DNA of 64,000 nt from Bacillota bacterium (GTDB taxonomy: Bacteria > Bacillota > Clostridia > Acetivibrionales > JANLFN01): NCBI GenBank assembly GCA_023421675.1, contig JAEZTC010000014.1, positions 62,001-126,000 of the forward strand. The letters are read 5' to 3'. A program made the position numbers and the translations under genes. The notes under the pieces were generated by a model. The model worked only from the letters and a program-made list of their open reading frames with translations. It was not told the origin of the DNA and ran no database searches. Of this stretch, positions 32,746 to 42,524 are shown piece after piece. Each line of letters starts with the position of its first letter. Position 1 is the first letter of the stretch.

Positions 32746-35700
32746 ATGAAGAAAAATGGCATGCCCTCAGCACAGGGCCTTTATAACCCTCAGTATGAAC
32801 ATGATGCATGCGGTATAGGATTTGTAGTGAATATCAAGGGCAATAAGTCCAACGAAATTCTCCGTCAGGCTTTAACTGTCCTCAGAAATCTTAACCACAG
32901 GGGTGGCTGCGGAAGTGAGCCTAATACAGGAGATGGAGCCGGAATACTTTTTCAGTTGCCTCACTCTTTCCTTAAAAAAGCATGCGCAAATGACGGGATT
33001 AAGCTTCCCGATCCGGGCAAATATGGTGTAGGTATGGTATTCTTACCCCCGGATGCTGCACAGCGCAAATTCTGTGAACAGCGTTTTGAAGAAATTATAA
33101 AAAACGAAGGACAGAAGCTCCTGGGTTGGAGAAATGTTCCGACAGACGATTCAAGTCTTGGCAGCATTGCAAAGGCATGTATGCCTTATGTTCGTCAGAT
33201 TTTCATTGAACGTTCAAATGATATTAAGACAGACGTTGATTTTGAAAGAAAACTATATATTATACGTAAAAGAGCAGAAAAGGCCATCAGATATTCCGGG
33301 GTTGAAAATGGAGAATTTTTCTACCTTGCAAGCCTTTCATGCAGAACAATAGTTTATAAGGGAATGCTTACAGCCGATCAGGTTGACTTGTTCTACAAGG
33401 ACCTTGAAGACCCGGCAGTTGAAACAGCCCTTGCAATGGTGCATTCACGTTACAGCACCAATACTTTCCCAAGCTGGGAAAGAGCGCATCCAAACCGTTA
33501 TATCATGCATAACGGAGAAATAAATACTTTGCGCGGAAATATAAACTGGATGCACGCACGTCAGTCAATGCTTAAATCAGAGGTTTTCGGAGAAGACCTT
33601 TACAAGGTGTTCCCTGTTATCAGCCCTGACGGAAGCGATTCTGCAATGTTTGACAATTGTATAGAATTCATGATGCTTGCCGGACGTTCACTTCCTCATG
33701 TAATGATGATGACAATACCCGAACCATGGCAGAACCATGAAACTATGGATGACGAAAAAAAGGCGTTTTACGAATACCACAGCTGCCTCATGGAACCATG
33801 GGATGGTCCTGCTGCAATCGGTTTTACTGATGGTATAAGTATCGGTGCCGTTCTTGACAGAAATGGTCTTCGTCCTTCACGTTACTATGTGACAAAGGAT
33901 GGAATGGTTGTTCTTTCTTCAGAAGTCGGCGTACTTGATATTGAACCTGAACGCATCTTATATAAGGAAAGATTAAAACCAGGCAGGATGCTTCTTATTG
34001 ATACACTGGAAGGCAGAATAATCAATGACTCGGAATTGAAACACAAAATTGCTGCCGAGCATCCTTACCGTGAGTGGTTAAATGAACATATAATCAAGCT
34101 TGAAAAGCTTCCTGATGCAATATATAAGCCAGAAGCTGCCAATTCAACACTTACACAGAGACAAAAGGCGTTTGGCTATACCTACGAAGATCTGAGGGCT
34201 GTTTTGGTTCCTATGGCTAAAGATGGTGTAGAGCCTGTTGGTGCAATGGGTAACGACGTACCTCTGGCAGTACTCTCAGATAAGCCGCAGCTGCTTTATG
34301 ACTACTTTAAACAGCTGTTTGCACAGGTAACAAATCCTCCGATTGATGCGTTAAGAGAAACAATAGTTACTTCGAGCGAGGTTCTTATTGGTTCTGAAGG
34401 CAACCTGATCAATCCTGAGCCTGAAAGCTGCCGCCAGATAAAGCTTTCAACACCTATAATCGGTAATGCAGAGCTTGCTAAACTTAAAAATGTAGATATA
34501 AATGGGTTTAAGTCTATTACCCTTCCAATACTTTATAAGGTATCTGAAGGCGGCGGTGGACTGGAAAAAGCTTTAAGCAACCTTTACCAGGCTGCAAACG
34601 AAGCTATAAGAGACGGTGTAAACATAATAATTCTTTCAGATCGCGGGATAAACGATGAATACGCAGGAATACCTGCATTACTCGCTGTATCCGGGCTGCA
34701 CCATCATCTTATACGTGAAGGAACACGTACAAAAATGAGCCTTATCCTTGAATCGGGAGAACCTCGTGAAGTTCATCATTTTGCATGTCTTCTCGGCTTT
34801 GGTGCATCGGCAGTAAATCCTTACATGGCCTTTGAATCAATACAGGATATGATAGATTCAAGTATGATTGTAAACGTTGATTACAAAACAGCAGTTAAGA
34901 AGTATTTAAAAGCAGCTACAAAAGGTGTTGTTAAAGTACTTTCAAAGATGGGTATATCAACAATCCAGAGCTACCAGGGTTCACAGATATTTGAAGCACT
35001 TGGACTCAATCAGGTTCTCATTGACAGATACTTTACATGGACGCCTTCAAGAATTGGCGGTATAGGAATCGATGTGATAGCTGAAGAAACAGGAATTCGT
35101 CACTCATCAGCATTTAAGGGACGTGCTCCTTTAGAGGAAGAACTTCCAAGCGGTGGTCATTACCAGTGGCGTAAGGATGGAGAATTCCATCTCTACAACC
35201 CTGAAACAATACACAAGCTTCAGCACTCATGCCGTACTGCTGATTACAAGCTGTTCAAGGAATACTCAGATTTGATAGATAACCAGACTCAAAGGTTATG
35301 CACTTTAAGAGGTTTGATGGAATTTAAAAAGACTCGTCAGCCTATATCAATAGATGAAGTTGAGTCTGTTGAAGATATTTGCAAGCGTTTCAAAACAGGT
35401 GCAATGTCCTTCGGATCAATCAGTCAGGAGGCTCATGAAGCTTTAGCTATTGCAATGAACAGAATCGGCGGAAAGAGCAATACCGGCGAAGGCGGCGAAG
35501 ACCCATCAAGGTTCAACCCACTGCCTAATGGTGATTCGAAATGCAGTGCAATTAAACAGGTTGCATCGGGAAGATTTGGTGTAACCAGTGAGTACTTGAT
35601 TAATGCAAAAGAAATTCAGATAAAAATGGCTCAGGGAGCTAAGCCTGGTGAAGGCGGACAGCTTCCGGGGCGTAAGGTTTATCCATGGGTTGCAAGGGTT

Positions 35701-37344
35701 AGGCATTCAACGCCTGGCGTAGGTCTTATATCACCGCCACCCCACCATGACATATACTCAATTGAGGACCTTGCAGAATTGATACATGACCTTAAGAATG
35801 CTAATAAAAATGCACGTATAAGCGTTAAACTTGTTTCGGAGGTTGGTGTTGGAACAATTGCTGCCGGTGTTGCAAAAGGACGTGCAGACGTTGTTCTCAT
35901 AAGCGGTTATGACGGAGGCACCGGTTCTTCACCAAGAACAAGTATCAGACATGCCGGACTCCCATGGGAATTAGGTGTTGCAGAAACACACCAGACTCTT
36001 CTTTTGAATGACTTGAGAAGCAGAATAGTTGTTGAAGCCGACGGAAAGCTTATGACAGGCAGAGATGTAGTAATAGCTGCTCTTCTCGGAGCTGAAGAAT
36101 TCGGGTTTGCGACTGGTCCGCTGGTTGTACTCGGATGCGTAATGATGAGAGTCTGCAGCCTTGACACTTGCCCTGTTGGTGTTGCAACACAGAATCCTGA
36201 ACTCAGGAAGAAGTTTGCAGGGGATCCTGAATATATTGTTAATTATATGCACTTTATTGCTCAGGAAATGCGTGAAATAATGGCTGAACTTGGTTTCAGA
36301 ACTATAAATGAAATGATAGGTCATTCGGATGTTCTTGAGATGTCAAATGCCGTTGATCATTGGAAGGCAAAAGGTCTTGACTACTCAGGTATCCTGTATC
36401 AGCCTGAAATTCCTGAAACAGTGGGACGTTACTGCCAGATGACACAGGATCATGGTCTTGAAAATTCTCTTGATGAGAAGATACTTCTCAAGGCTTGCGA
36501 ACCTGCTCTCCGCGATGCAAAAAAGGTTGAGGCAACAGTACCGATTAAAAATATAAATCGTGTTGTAGGAACAATACTTGGAAGTGAAGTAACAAAACAG
36601 TATGGTGCCAAGGGACTTCCTGAAGACACTATAAACCTTACCTTCAAAGGGTCTGCAGGACAAAGCTTCGGTGCATTTGTACCAAAGGGTATAACAATGA
36701 AGCTTGAGGGTGATTCAAATGACTATATCGGAAAAGGTCTGTCAGGCGGAAAGATAATTGTTTATCCTCCAAAGGAATCAGACTTTGTCCCCGAAGAAAA
36801 TATCATCATAGGAAACGTTGCATTTTATGGCGCAACCTCGGGTGAAGCATATATCAACGGTGTAGCCGGTGAACGTTTCTGTGTAAGGAACAGTGGTGTA
36901 AGCGCTGTTGTTGAAGCTGTCGGAGACCATGGCTGTGAATACATGACAGGCGGCCGCGTTGTTATACTTGGTTCTACCGGAAGAAACTTTGCCGCAGGTA
37001 TGTCAGGCGGTATTGCATATGTTCTTGATGCAGAAGGTAAGTTCGAAGCAAGATGCAACAAGGATATGGTTGAACTTGAAGCACTTACTAAGAAGGAAGA
37101 AATAGAAGAAGTAAGAAAAATGATTGAAAAACACCTTGAATATACAGGAAGCAACAGCGCAAAGAAAGCTCTTGATAATTGGGATAGCACAGTTACCAAA
37201 TTTGTGAGAGTTATTCCAAAGGATTACAAGCGTATGCTTCAGGCGATTAAACGTGTTCATGAAGAAGGTCTGACAGGGGACGAAGCACTTATGGCTGCAT
37301 TCCAGATAAACAGCCAGGATCTTGCCCGTGTCGGCGGAAATTGA
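32746..37344 (+). CDS. gltB: Glutamate synthase large (alpha) subunit
   Basis: 1532-aa iron-sulfur flavoprotein that makes glutamate from 2-oxoglutarate and glutamine with electrons from the small subunit. A short propeptide precedes the N-terminal nucleophile Cys22 in HDACGIGFVV, followed by the glutamine amidotransferase domain (to about residue 420). Then come the central domain, the FMN-binding synthase domain (GAMSFGSISQEAHEALAIAM near 890) and the 3Fe-4S cysteines in CVMMRVCSLDTCPVG at about 1130. The C-terminal beta-helix (GXXGXXXG repeats) ends the protein. GAAGAAGG-type site before ATG 32746. It overlaps or abuts gltD. Confidence 0.97.
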   Translation: MKKNGMPSAQGLYNPQYEHDACGIGFVVNIKGNKSNEILRQALTVLRNLNHRGGCGSEPNTGDGAGILFQLPHSFLKKACANDGIKLPDPGKYGVGMVFLPPDAAQRKFCEQRFEEIIKNEGQKLLGWRNVPTDDSSLGSIAKACMPYVRQIFIERSNDIKTDVDFERKLYIIRKRAEKAIRYSGVENGEFFYLASLSCRTIVYKGMLTADQVDLFYKDLEDPAVETALAMVHSRYSTNTFPSWERAHPNRYIMHNGEINTLRGNINWMHARQSMLKSEVFGEDLYKVFPVISPDGSDSAMFDNCIEFMMLAGRSLPHVMMMTIPEPWQNHETMDDEKKAFYEYHSCLMEPWDGPAAIGFTDGISIGAVLDRNGLRPSRYYVTKDGMVVLSSEVGVLDIEPERILYKERLKPGRMLLIDTLEGRIINDSELKHKIAAEHPYREWLNEHIIKLEKLPDAIYKPEAANSTLTQRQKAFGYTYEDLRAVLVPMAKDGVEPVGAMGNDVPLAVLSDKPQLLYDYFKQLFAQVTNPPIDALRETIVTSSEVLIGSEGNLINPEPESCRQIKLSTPIIGNAELAKLKNVDINGFKSITLPILYKVSEGGGGLEKALSNLYQAANEAIRDGVNIIILSDRGINDEYAGIPALLAVSGLHHHLIREGTRTKMSLILESGEPREVHHFACLLGFGASAVNPYMAFESIQDMIDSSMIVNVDYKTAVKKYLKAATKGVVKVLSKMGISTIQSYQGSQIFEALGLNQVLIDRYFTWTPSRIGGIGIDVIAEETGIRHSSAFKGRAPLEEELPSGGHYQWRKDGEFHLYNPETIHKLQHSCRTADYKLFKEYSDLIDNQTQRLCTLRGLMEFKKTRQPISIDEVESVEDICKRFKTGAMSFGSISQEAHEALAIAMNRIGGKSNTGEGGEDPSRFNPLPNGDSKCSAIKQVASGRFGVTSEYLINAKEIQIKMAQGAKPGEGGQLPGRKVYPWVARVRHSTPGVGLISPPPHHDIYSIEDLAELIHDLKNANKNARISVKLVSEVGVGTIAAGVAKGRADVVLISGYDGGTGSSPRTSIRHAGLPWELGVAETHQTLLLNDLRSRIVVEADGKLMTGRDVVIAALLGAEEFGFATGPLVVLGCVMMRVCSLDTCPVGVATQNPELRKKFAGDPEYIVNYMHFIAQEMREIMAELGFRTINEMIGHSDVLEMSNAVDHWKAKGLDYSGILYQPEIPETVGRYCQMTQDHGLENSLDEKILLKACEPALRDAKKVEATVPIKNINRVVGTILGSEVTKQYGAKGLPEDTINLTFKGSAGQSFGAFVPKGITMKLEGDSNDYIGKGLSGGKIIVYPPKESDFVPEENIIIGNVAFYGATSGEAYINGVAGERFCVRNSGVSAVVEAVGDHGCEYMTGGRVVILGSTGRNFAAGMSGGIAYVLDAEGKFEARCNKDMVELEALTKKEEIEEVRKMIEKHLEYTGSNSAKKALDNWDSTVTKFVRVIPKDYKRMLQAIKRVHEEGLTGDEALMAAFQINSQDLARVGGN

Positions 37345-37358
37345 TTGGGGGAAGAACA

Positions 37359-38843
37359 ATGGCTAAACCAACAGGATTTATGGAATATAAACGCGAGCTT
37401 CCTAATGACCGTGCTCCGCTTGAACGTATCAAGGACTGGGATGAGTTCCACGAGCATTTGGATGAAGAAAATAAACGCATTCAGGGAGCGCGCTGTATGG
37501 ACTGCGGAATACCATTCTGCCACTCAGGTGTGCTTTATGGCCCTGCAGCATCAGGCTGTCCTATAAACAACCTTATTCCCGAATGGAATGAGCTTGTTTA
37601 CAAGGGATTATGGCAGGAAGCAATAAAAAGGCTGTTAAAAACAAACAATTTCCCTGAGTTTACAGGCCGTGTATGCCCTGCACCATGTGAAGGTGCGTGT
37701 ACACTTGGAATTAATGAACCTCAGGTGACAATAAAACAAAACGAATGCAACATTATTGACCGTGCATATGAAGAAGGTTGGATTGTACCTCAGCCTCCAA
37801 AACAGCGTACCGGTAAAAAGGTTGCTGTAATAGGCTCAGGACCTGCAGGTCTTGCATGTGCAGATCAGCTTAATAAAGCAGGACATACAGTGACTGTTTT
37901 CGAACGTGCAGACAGAGTCGGAGGACTTTTAATGTACGGTATACCAAACATGAAGCTTGACAAGAAGGTTGTATTGCGAAAGATTGACCTTATGGAAAAG
38001 GAAGGCGTAACCTTCAAGACAGGTGTTCATGTAGGAAAAGATATTTCAGCTGACAAGCTCAACAAAGAATATGATGCCGTTGTTTACTGCGGTGGTGCAA
38101 CAAAGCCAAGAGATCTTACTGTTGATGGCAGAAACCTTAACGGTGTTCACTTTGCACTCGAATTCCTTGGACCGAATACAAAGAGCCTGCTTGATTCAAA
38201 GCATTCAGACGGAAACTATATTTCAGCCAAGGGTAAGGATGTTATTGTAATAGGCGGCGGAGACACCGGAACAGACTGTGTAGGTACTTCTATACGCCAC
38301 GGCTGTAAAAGTGTAGTACAATTCGAGATAATGCCTATGCCGGAACTTGATCGTACACCTGATAATCCATGGCCTCAGTGGCCCAAGGTTTACAAGCTTG
38401 ACTACGGTCAGGAAGAAGCTAAAGCTTTATATGGAAAAGACCCCAGAGAATACTGCATAATGACCAAGAAGATTGTCGGAGATGACAACGGTAATGTAAA
38501 AGAGATTCACACTGTAAATATAGAATGGAAAAAGGACGATGCAGGAAGATTTGGTCCTGTAGAAATACCGGGTACCGAAAAAGTATGGCCTGCGCAGCTT
38601 GTTCTGATAGCAATGGGCTTCCTTGGACCTGAAGAAGCAGTAATCAAACAGCTTGGACTGGAACAGGACCCAAGAACCAATGTTAAGGCTGAATACGGTA
38701 AATTCTCAACTAATAAAAGAGGCATATTTGCTGCAGGTGATGTAAGACGCGGACAAAGTCTGGTTGTGTGGGCAATTAATGAAGGCCGTGGGGCTGCCAG
38801 AGAATGTGACAGATTCCTGATGGATTACACAAATTTGCCGTAA
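37359..38843 (+). CDS. gltD: Glutamate synthase small (beta) subunit
   Basis: 494-aa FAD/NADPH oxidoreductase that passes electrons to GltB. The N-terminal iron-sulfur cysteines lie in CMDCGIPFC, ASGCPINNLIPEWN and CPAPCEGAC. The FAD site is AVIGSGPAGLACADQL at about residue 148, and the NAD(P)H site VIVIGGGDTGTDC is near 293. The C-terminal GIFAAGDVRRGQSLVVWAI closes the FAD domain. The start is ATG 37359 with GGGGGAAG just before it; an in-frame TTG at 37341 would overlap gltB. The gap of 14 bp to gltB indicates one operon. Confidence 0.96.
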   Translation: MAKPTGFMEYKRELPNDRAPLERIKDWDEFHEHLDEENKRIQGARCMDCGIPFCHSGVLYGPAASGCPINNLIPEWNELVYKGLWQEAIKRLLKTNNFPEFTGRVCPAPCEGACTLGINEPQVTIKQNECNIIDRAYEEGWIVPQPPKQRTGKKVAVIGSGPAGLACADQLNKAGHTVTVFERADRVGGLLMYGIPNMKLDKKVVLRKIDLMEKEGVTFKTGVHVGKDISADKLNKEYDAVVYCGGATKPRDLTVDGRNLNGVHFALEFLGPNTKSLLDSKHSDGNYISAKGKDVIVIGGGDTGTDCVGTSIRHGCKSVVQFEIMPMPELDRTPDNPWPQWPKVYKLDYGQEEAKALYGKDPREYCIMTKKIVGDDNGNVKEIHTVNIEWKKDDAGRFGPVEIPGTEKVWPAQLVLIAMGFLGPEEAVIKQLGLEQDPRTNVKAEYGKFSTNKRGIFAAGDVRRGQSLVVWAINEGRGAARECDRFLMDYTNLP

Positions 38844-38857
38844 TAATAATCAAATAC

Positions 38858-38890
38858 AAGAGAACGGTTATGCCGTTCTCTTTGTTTTTT
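38858..38890 (+). terminator. Terminator of gltBD
   Basis: AAGAGAACGG / CCGTTCTCTT hairpin, five-base loop, then TTGTTTTTT. Confidence 0.92.
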
Positions 38891-39035
38891 ATATGTATTT
38901 TCTTTATTTAAGCCTGTTTACGTCTTATAAGCGTCATTAGTCCAATTATTTTTAATATATTGCATATATTTGAGTTATTTCACCCTATACATCCCAATAC
39001 TACAGATTATCCCTTATATGGCGATATAAAAACAC

Positions 39036-39064
39036 TTGTACAATGGGTCATTTTTCATTATAAT
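39036..39064 (+). promoter_or_regulatory. Promoter of pssA
   Basis: TTGTAC (39036-39041) and TATAAT (39059-39064), 17-bp spacing, about 70 bp before the start codon. Confidence 0.7.
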
Positions 39065-39135
39065 CATATTATATATATAGCAATACAATACGCTTATTGA
39101 AATATTATAAGTTATAATTTTTTAGGGGTGGTAAA

Positions 39136-39690
39136 TTGAAGAGTATAAAAGCAACTCTCCCCAACATACTTACATTATTTAATTTGTCATTGGGAGTAAC
39201 TGCAATATTATTTGCAATGAACGATGATACCAAGGTCAACTACATGATTCCTGCATCCTTGTTAATCATGGTAGCTGCCTTGACAGATAGATTTGACGGT
39301 AAAGTAGCACGTATGTTTGACGCATCAAGTGAATTGGGAAAACAGCTTGATTCTTTATCAGATCTTATATCTTTTGGTGTTGCTCCAGTAATAATTGCAT
39401 ATAAACTTAGTTTATCTGCACATTTTGGTGTTTTTGGCTATTTTATTGCGCTTGTATTCCCAATTGCAGGAGCATTCAGGCTTGCCCGGTTTAACATAAC
39501 CGAGTTTAATAAGGTATACTGCGGATTGCCTATTACACTTGCAGGTGCTTTCCTTACCATAGATAATTTATATAACTCATTTGTTTTACTAAAAGGCAAA
39601 TTGCTTATGGTTCATTCAATAATTTCTACAGTATTAATACTACTTTTGTCATTCCTTATGGTAAGCAAAATCAAACTTAAAAAGATTTAA
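39136..39690 (+). CDS. pssA: CDP-diacylglycerol-serine O-phosphatidyltransferase
   Basis: 184-aa integral membrane enzyme of the CDP-alcohol phosphatidyltransferase family, which makes phosphatidylserine from CDP-diacylglycerol and serine. The family signature DG-x2-AR-x8-G-x3-D-x3-D is present as DRFDGKVARMF, then GKQLDSLSDLISFG (about residues 52-82). LPNILTLFNLSLG at the N-terminus and about six membrane segments fit. The start is TTG 39136 after GGGGTGG. No psd gene lies next to it. Terminator follows. Confidence 0.92.
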   Translation: MKSIKATLPNILTLFNLSLGVTAILFAMNDDTKVNYMIPASLLIMVAALTDRFDGKVARMFDASSELGKQLDSLSDLISFGVAPVIIAYKLSLSAHFGVFGYFIALVFPIAGAFRLARFNITEFNKVYCGLPITLAGAFLTIDNLYNSFVLLKGKLLMVHSIISTVLILLLSFLMVSKIKLKKI

Positions 39691-39708
39691 TTAAATTTAG
39701 AACAAACG

Positions 39709-39736
39709 CCGGTATTTATAATACCGGTTTGTTTTT
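39709..39736 (+). terminator. Terminator after pssA
   Basis: CCGGTAT / ATACCGG hairpin with a TTATA loop followed by a TTTGTTTTTT tract. Confidence 0.88.
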
Positions 39737-39754
39737 TCACAGGAGGTAATAGGT

Positions 39755-40189
39755 TTGAACGAGTTGAAAAAATATGTTTGGAAACGCCCAATCTATATAG
39801 AAATTATAACCTTCATTGTTGTTTTACTGTTCTTAGCCAATACTGTTTATTCCCTGCTCTCAAACAAAGGAAGCGAAGGGAATATTCCCATTACCATCGT
39901 TGCGCTTATAATTGCTGCATTAGTAGTTTTATTTGATATAAACACAATTAAAAAAAGTGGCAAAATCACTCTTAAGGTTTATGATGACAAGATAACAATT
40001 CAAGTCTGGAATAAAAAAGAAAATGTAATAACAAAAAATGATTTTAAGGATGTTAATATACCAAGATACAATGAAGGAATCAGAATAAATCTTAAAGACG
40101 GAACCACCTATCGTTTGAGTCTTCGTGGCCTTAGAAGGGATCTTATAACAGATTTGGTGACTACTCTGGTTACATTTAATATAGATTAA
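39755..40189 (+). CDS. Small membrane protein with PH-like C-terminal domain
   Basis: 144-aa protein starting at TTG 39755 after AGGAGG. Two hydrophobic segments (about residues 15-33 and 43-62) are followed by a beta-rich domain (ITLKVYDDKITIQVWNKKEN, then GIRINLKDGTTYRLSL) that looks like the PH-type domains of bacterial membrane proteins. No function can be assigned. It is separated from pssA by a terminator, although its own ribosome-binding site follows that hairpin within 20 bp. Confidence 0.65.
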   Translation: MNELKKYVWKRPIYIEIITFIVVLLFLANTVYSLLSNKGSEGNIPITIVALIIAALVVLFDINTIKKSGKITLKVYDDKITIQVWNKKENVITKNDFKDVNIPRYNEGIRINLKDGTTYRLSLRGLRRDLITDLVTTLVTFNID

Positions 40190-40271
40190 AGATTAATCAG
40201 CTTAATTAAGTTAAGCCTTGGGCCTTCCGTTCTTAAGTGATTTAGTATAACTCATTCAATTTCCTTATTTA

Positions 40272-40415
40272 TTAGTCTTTTTTATACATTGATGGTAATG
40301 AATAAGCTTTTTTATTCCTCTTGCTAAACAAGCCCTTTTTATTTCTGAACATATCAATTTGAATTGGACATATCCCTGCTGCTTTTTCTTTTTTATGCCG
40401 TCTGAAAAGTCTCAA
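40272..40415 (-). CDS. Possible 47-aa basic small protein
   Basis: Short reading frame starting at TTG (complement 40413-40415) after AGGTGATTAATT, with a TATAAT box about 20 bases upstream on the minus strand. The product is very basic (MRLFRRHKKEKAAG, then GLFSKRNKKAYSLPSM), soluble and of unknown family. Coding status is uncertain; the rest of 40190-40473 holds nothing else I can name. Confidence 0.35.
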   Translation of the reverse strand: MRLFRRHKKEKAAGICPIQIDMFRNKKGLFSKRNKKAYSLPSMYKKD

Positions 40416-40473
40416 AATTAATCACCTGTATTATTATAGCACTTCAAAATGCAAAAACAAAGGTTTATAAGTA

Positions 40474-40908
40474 CTAATTTCGACATTCCATCATATAATG
40501 TGTCTTAGTCTCACCCGTCAAAGTGAACCCCAAACCTTCATAAAGCCTTTTTGCCTTATCATTGATTTTAAGTACCATCAGGCCAACTGTACAGTTGGAT
40601 TCAAATGCCTTATCCATTATGTCCTTAATTATTTGCGTCCCCAAGCCTCTACCTTGAAAGCCAGGGTCAATTTGAATTTCTTCAAGATATATCTGATCCG
40701 GCTTTTCTATTAATTCAAGAACTCCAATATCATTTCCCTCTACTGAAATAATCTGAATCCCAGATTTGAACCTATTGTCGCAGAATTGTCTCTGGAACGT
40801 CTCGTCCCAACCACCAAAAACATAGTCAATATAATCAGTGTATACGGCTTTATTAAGATTAAATACAAAATCATAATCGCTGCTATCAGCTTTTCTTAAT
40901 TGGTACAT
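40474..40908 (-). CDS. GNAT family N-acetyltransferase
   Basis: 144-aa acetyltransferase. The acetyl-CoA site is IQIDPGFQGRGLGTQIIKDI (Q-x-x-G-x-G at about residues 82-92), preceded by beta strands with VLELIEKPDQIYLEE, and the C-terminal LKINDKAKRLYEGLGFTLTG closes the fold. Substrate is unknown; close types act on small amines or protein N-termini. Single gene facing the small reading frame at 40272. Confidence 0.85.
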   Translation of the reverse strand: MYQLRKADSSDYDFVFNLNKAVYTDYIDYVFGGWDETFQRQFCDNRFKSGIQIISVEGNDIGVLELIEKPDQIYLEEIQIDPGFQGRGLGTQIIKDIMDKAFESNCTVGLMVLKINDKAKRLYEGLGFTLTGETKTHYMMECRN

Positions 40909-41090
40909 TAAAATTTATATTCTCCTATACTTTTTTATATATTATATCAAATTACTTTCGAGAAAGTGTTCAACTGGTAAATTATTAATGTTATATGTAT
41001 ACTAATAGTTATAAACTTTTATCAGTGAGGTACCCTTTCATACGAAAGATAATCAAAGTTATTATACAGAGTTAAAGCTAAGGGGGATTT

Positions 41091-41474
41091 ATGAATAAAG
41101 AAAAAGGATTTGCATATTGTGGTCTTGCATGCTGTATCTGCAGCGAAAATACAACCTGTGCCGGTTGCCGGAATAAAGGCTGTAAAGACAAGGATTGGTG
41201 TAAAAACTTCAATTGCTGTAAGGCTAAAGGCTTAAACGGATGCTGGGAATGTACAGACTTTCCATGTACAGGCTCAATGCTTGATAAAATCCGCATCCGT
41301 ACCTTTTCAGAATTTATAAGGGATTATGGTGAAGAAAAACTGATTACCTGCCTTGAAAGAAATGAGAAGGCAGGCATGGTTTATCACTATAGCGGTAAGC
41401 TAACAGGAGACTACGACATACCTCAGACAGAAGAAGGTATAATAGAACTGATTCTAAATGGAAAGCAGCAATAA
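41091..41474 (+). CDS. Cysteine-rich DUF3795 protein
   Basis: 127-aa protein with thirteen Cys in the first 65 residues or so (AYCGLACCICSENTTCAGC, then WCKNFNCCKAKGL and CWECTDFPC), the pattern of DUF3795. These probably bind metal or an iron-sulfur cluster. The second half is a helical segment (FSEFIRDYGEEKLITCLERN). Function is unknown. AAGGGGG precedes the ATG. Its stop lies two bases from the end of the convergent lrgB gene. Confidence 0.8.
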   Translation: MNKEKGFAYCGLACCICSENTTCAGCRNKGCKDKDWCKNFNCCKAKGLNGCWECTDFPCTGSMLDKIRIRTFSEFIRDYGEEKLITCLERNEKAGMVYHYSGKLTGDYDIPQTEEGIIELILNGKQQ

Positions 41475-41475
41475 C

Positions 41476-42174
41476 TTAAAGTAGTTGGGCAAATATTGAT
41501 GCACTGATAACCGTGAGCAGTCCGGATACAACAATAGACAAGCTACTCATTGCCCCCTGTATTTCACCAAGCTCAAGAGCCTTTGCAGTTCCAACGGCAT
41601 GTGAAGAAGTTCCGATTGCCAAACCAACAGCAACCGGTTCTTTTATTCTGAAAAGCTTACAAATGCTTTCTGCTATTACATTACCAAGTACACCTGTTAC
41701 TATAATTACTGCTACTGTTATTGTAGTTATTCCGCCTAATTCATCTGATACACCAATACCTATTGCTGTAGTTATTGACTTGGGCAGCAGTGTAACATAC
41801 TGAATATGTGTAAGGTGAAAAAGGTATGACAGCCCCAGCACACTTCCCAGGCTGGACAAAACCCCAGCAGATATACCAATGAGGACAGCCTTTAAATTCT
41901 TTTTAAGCATTTCAAGCTGCTGGTATAGAGGTATCGCCAGACAAACAGTTGCAGGCGTTAAAAAGTAACTTATATATTTCGCTCCCTGATTATAACTCTC
42001 ATAATCTATATTGAGTATTAATAAAACTGCTATTACAAAAATAACTGAAATGAGCAGCGGATTCAAAAATCCCTTCCTGAACTTTTTCCTTATTGCCAGA
42101 CCAATTACATAGCCTAATATACTTATCACAACCCCAAAATAAACTGAGTTGCATATAACCTCTTTTATATTCAT
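41476..42174 (-). CDS. lrgB: LrgB/CidB family membrane protein
   Basis: 232-aa polytopic membrane protein of the LrgB/YohK family, with six or seven hydrophobic segments and the conserved SITTAIGIGVSDELGG and AIGTSSHAVGTAKALELGE motifs. LrgAB/CidAB systems modulate murein hydrolase activity, and some relatives transport pyruvate or glycolate-type acids. It overlaps lrgA by four bases and is translated with it. No LytSR-type regulator is visible next to it. Confidence 0.92.
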   Translation of the reverse strand: MNIKEVICNSVYFGVVISILGYVIGLAIRKKFRKGFLNPLLISVIFVIAVLLILNIDYESYNQGAKYISYFLTPATVCLAIPLYQQLEMLKKNLKAVLIGISAGVLSSLGSVLGLSYLFHLTHIQYVTLLPKSITTAIGIGVSDELGGITTITVAVIIVTGVLGNVIAESICKLFRIKEPVAVGLAIGTSSHAVGTAKALELGEIQGAMSSLSIVVSGLLTVISASIFAQLL

Positions 42175-42524
42175 GACTTCTGCCCCTTACGCATTATAAA
42201 TTGTGTGACCCTTCCTGTTACAACCATTACTATAATTGTAGTAAGTAAAGTGATAATTATTATAGGCAGCAGTATATCGGAAAGCTCTTTCCATGCTGTA
42301 AGCAGACCTACGGCTGCAGGTACAAATAATAAAGGCATTACTTCCAGGAGAAAATCGCTTACGCTTTTCACTTTTTCAAGCTTGACTATTTTTGTTTTAA
42401 GACAAAACAGCATTATAAGAAGTCCGTAAATGCTTGCTGGAATAGGCAGCGGAATCAACCTGTATAGCATTTCGCCGATAAATGTAATTAAAAGAATGAC
42501 AAACAATTGGTATATATATTTCAT
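42171..42524 (-). CDS. lrgA: LrgA/CidA family holin-like membrane protein
   Basis: 117-aa membrane protein with four hydrophobic segments. YQLFVILLITFIGEML, LPIPASIYGLLIMLFCL and LLEVMPLLFVPAAVGLL are characteristic of the CidA/LrgA family. The start is placed at 42524 (MKYIYQ), after AGGGGC; the longer frame reaching 42671 begins with a stretch unlike the family and has no ribosome-binding site. It is the first gene of the lrgAB pair. Confidence 0.9.
   Translation of the reverse strand: MKYIYQLFVILLITFIGEMLYRLIPLPIPASIYGLLIMLFCLKTKIVKLEKVKSVSDFLLEVMPLLFVPAAVGLLTAWKELSDILLPIIIITLLTTIIVMVVTGRVTQFIMRKGQKS

Noticed and set aside
35506..37199. Several long antisense frames within gltB
   Set aside because: They mirror the codon structure of a certain 1532-aa gene and have no ribosome-binding sites.
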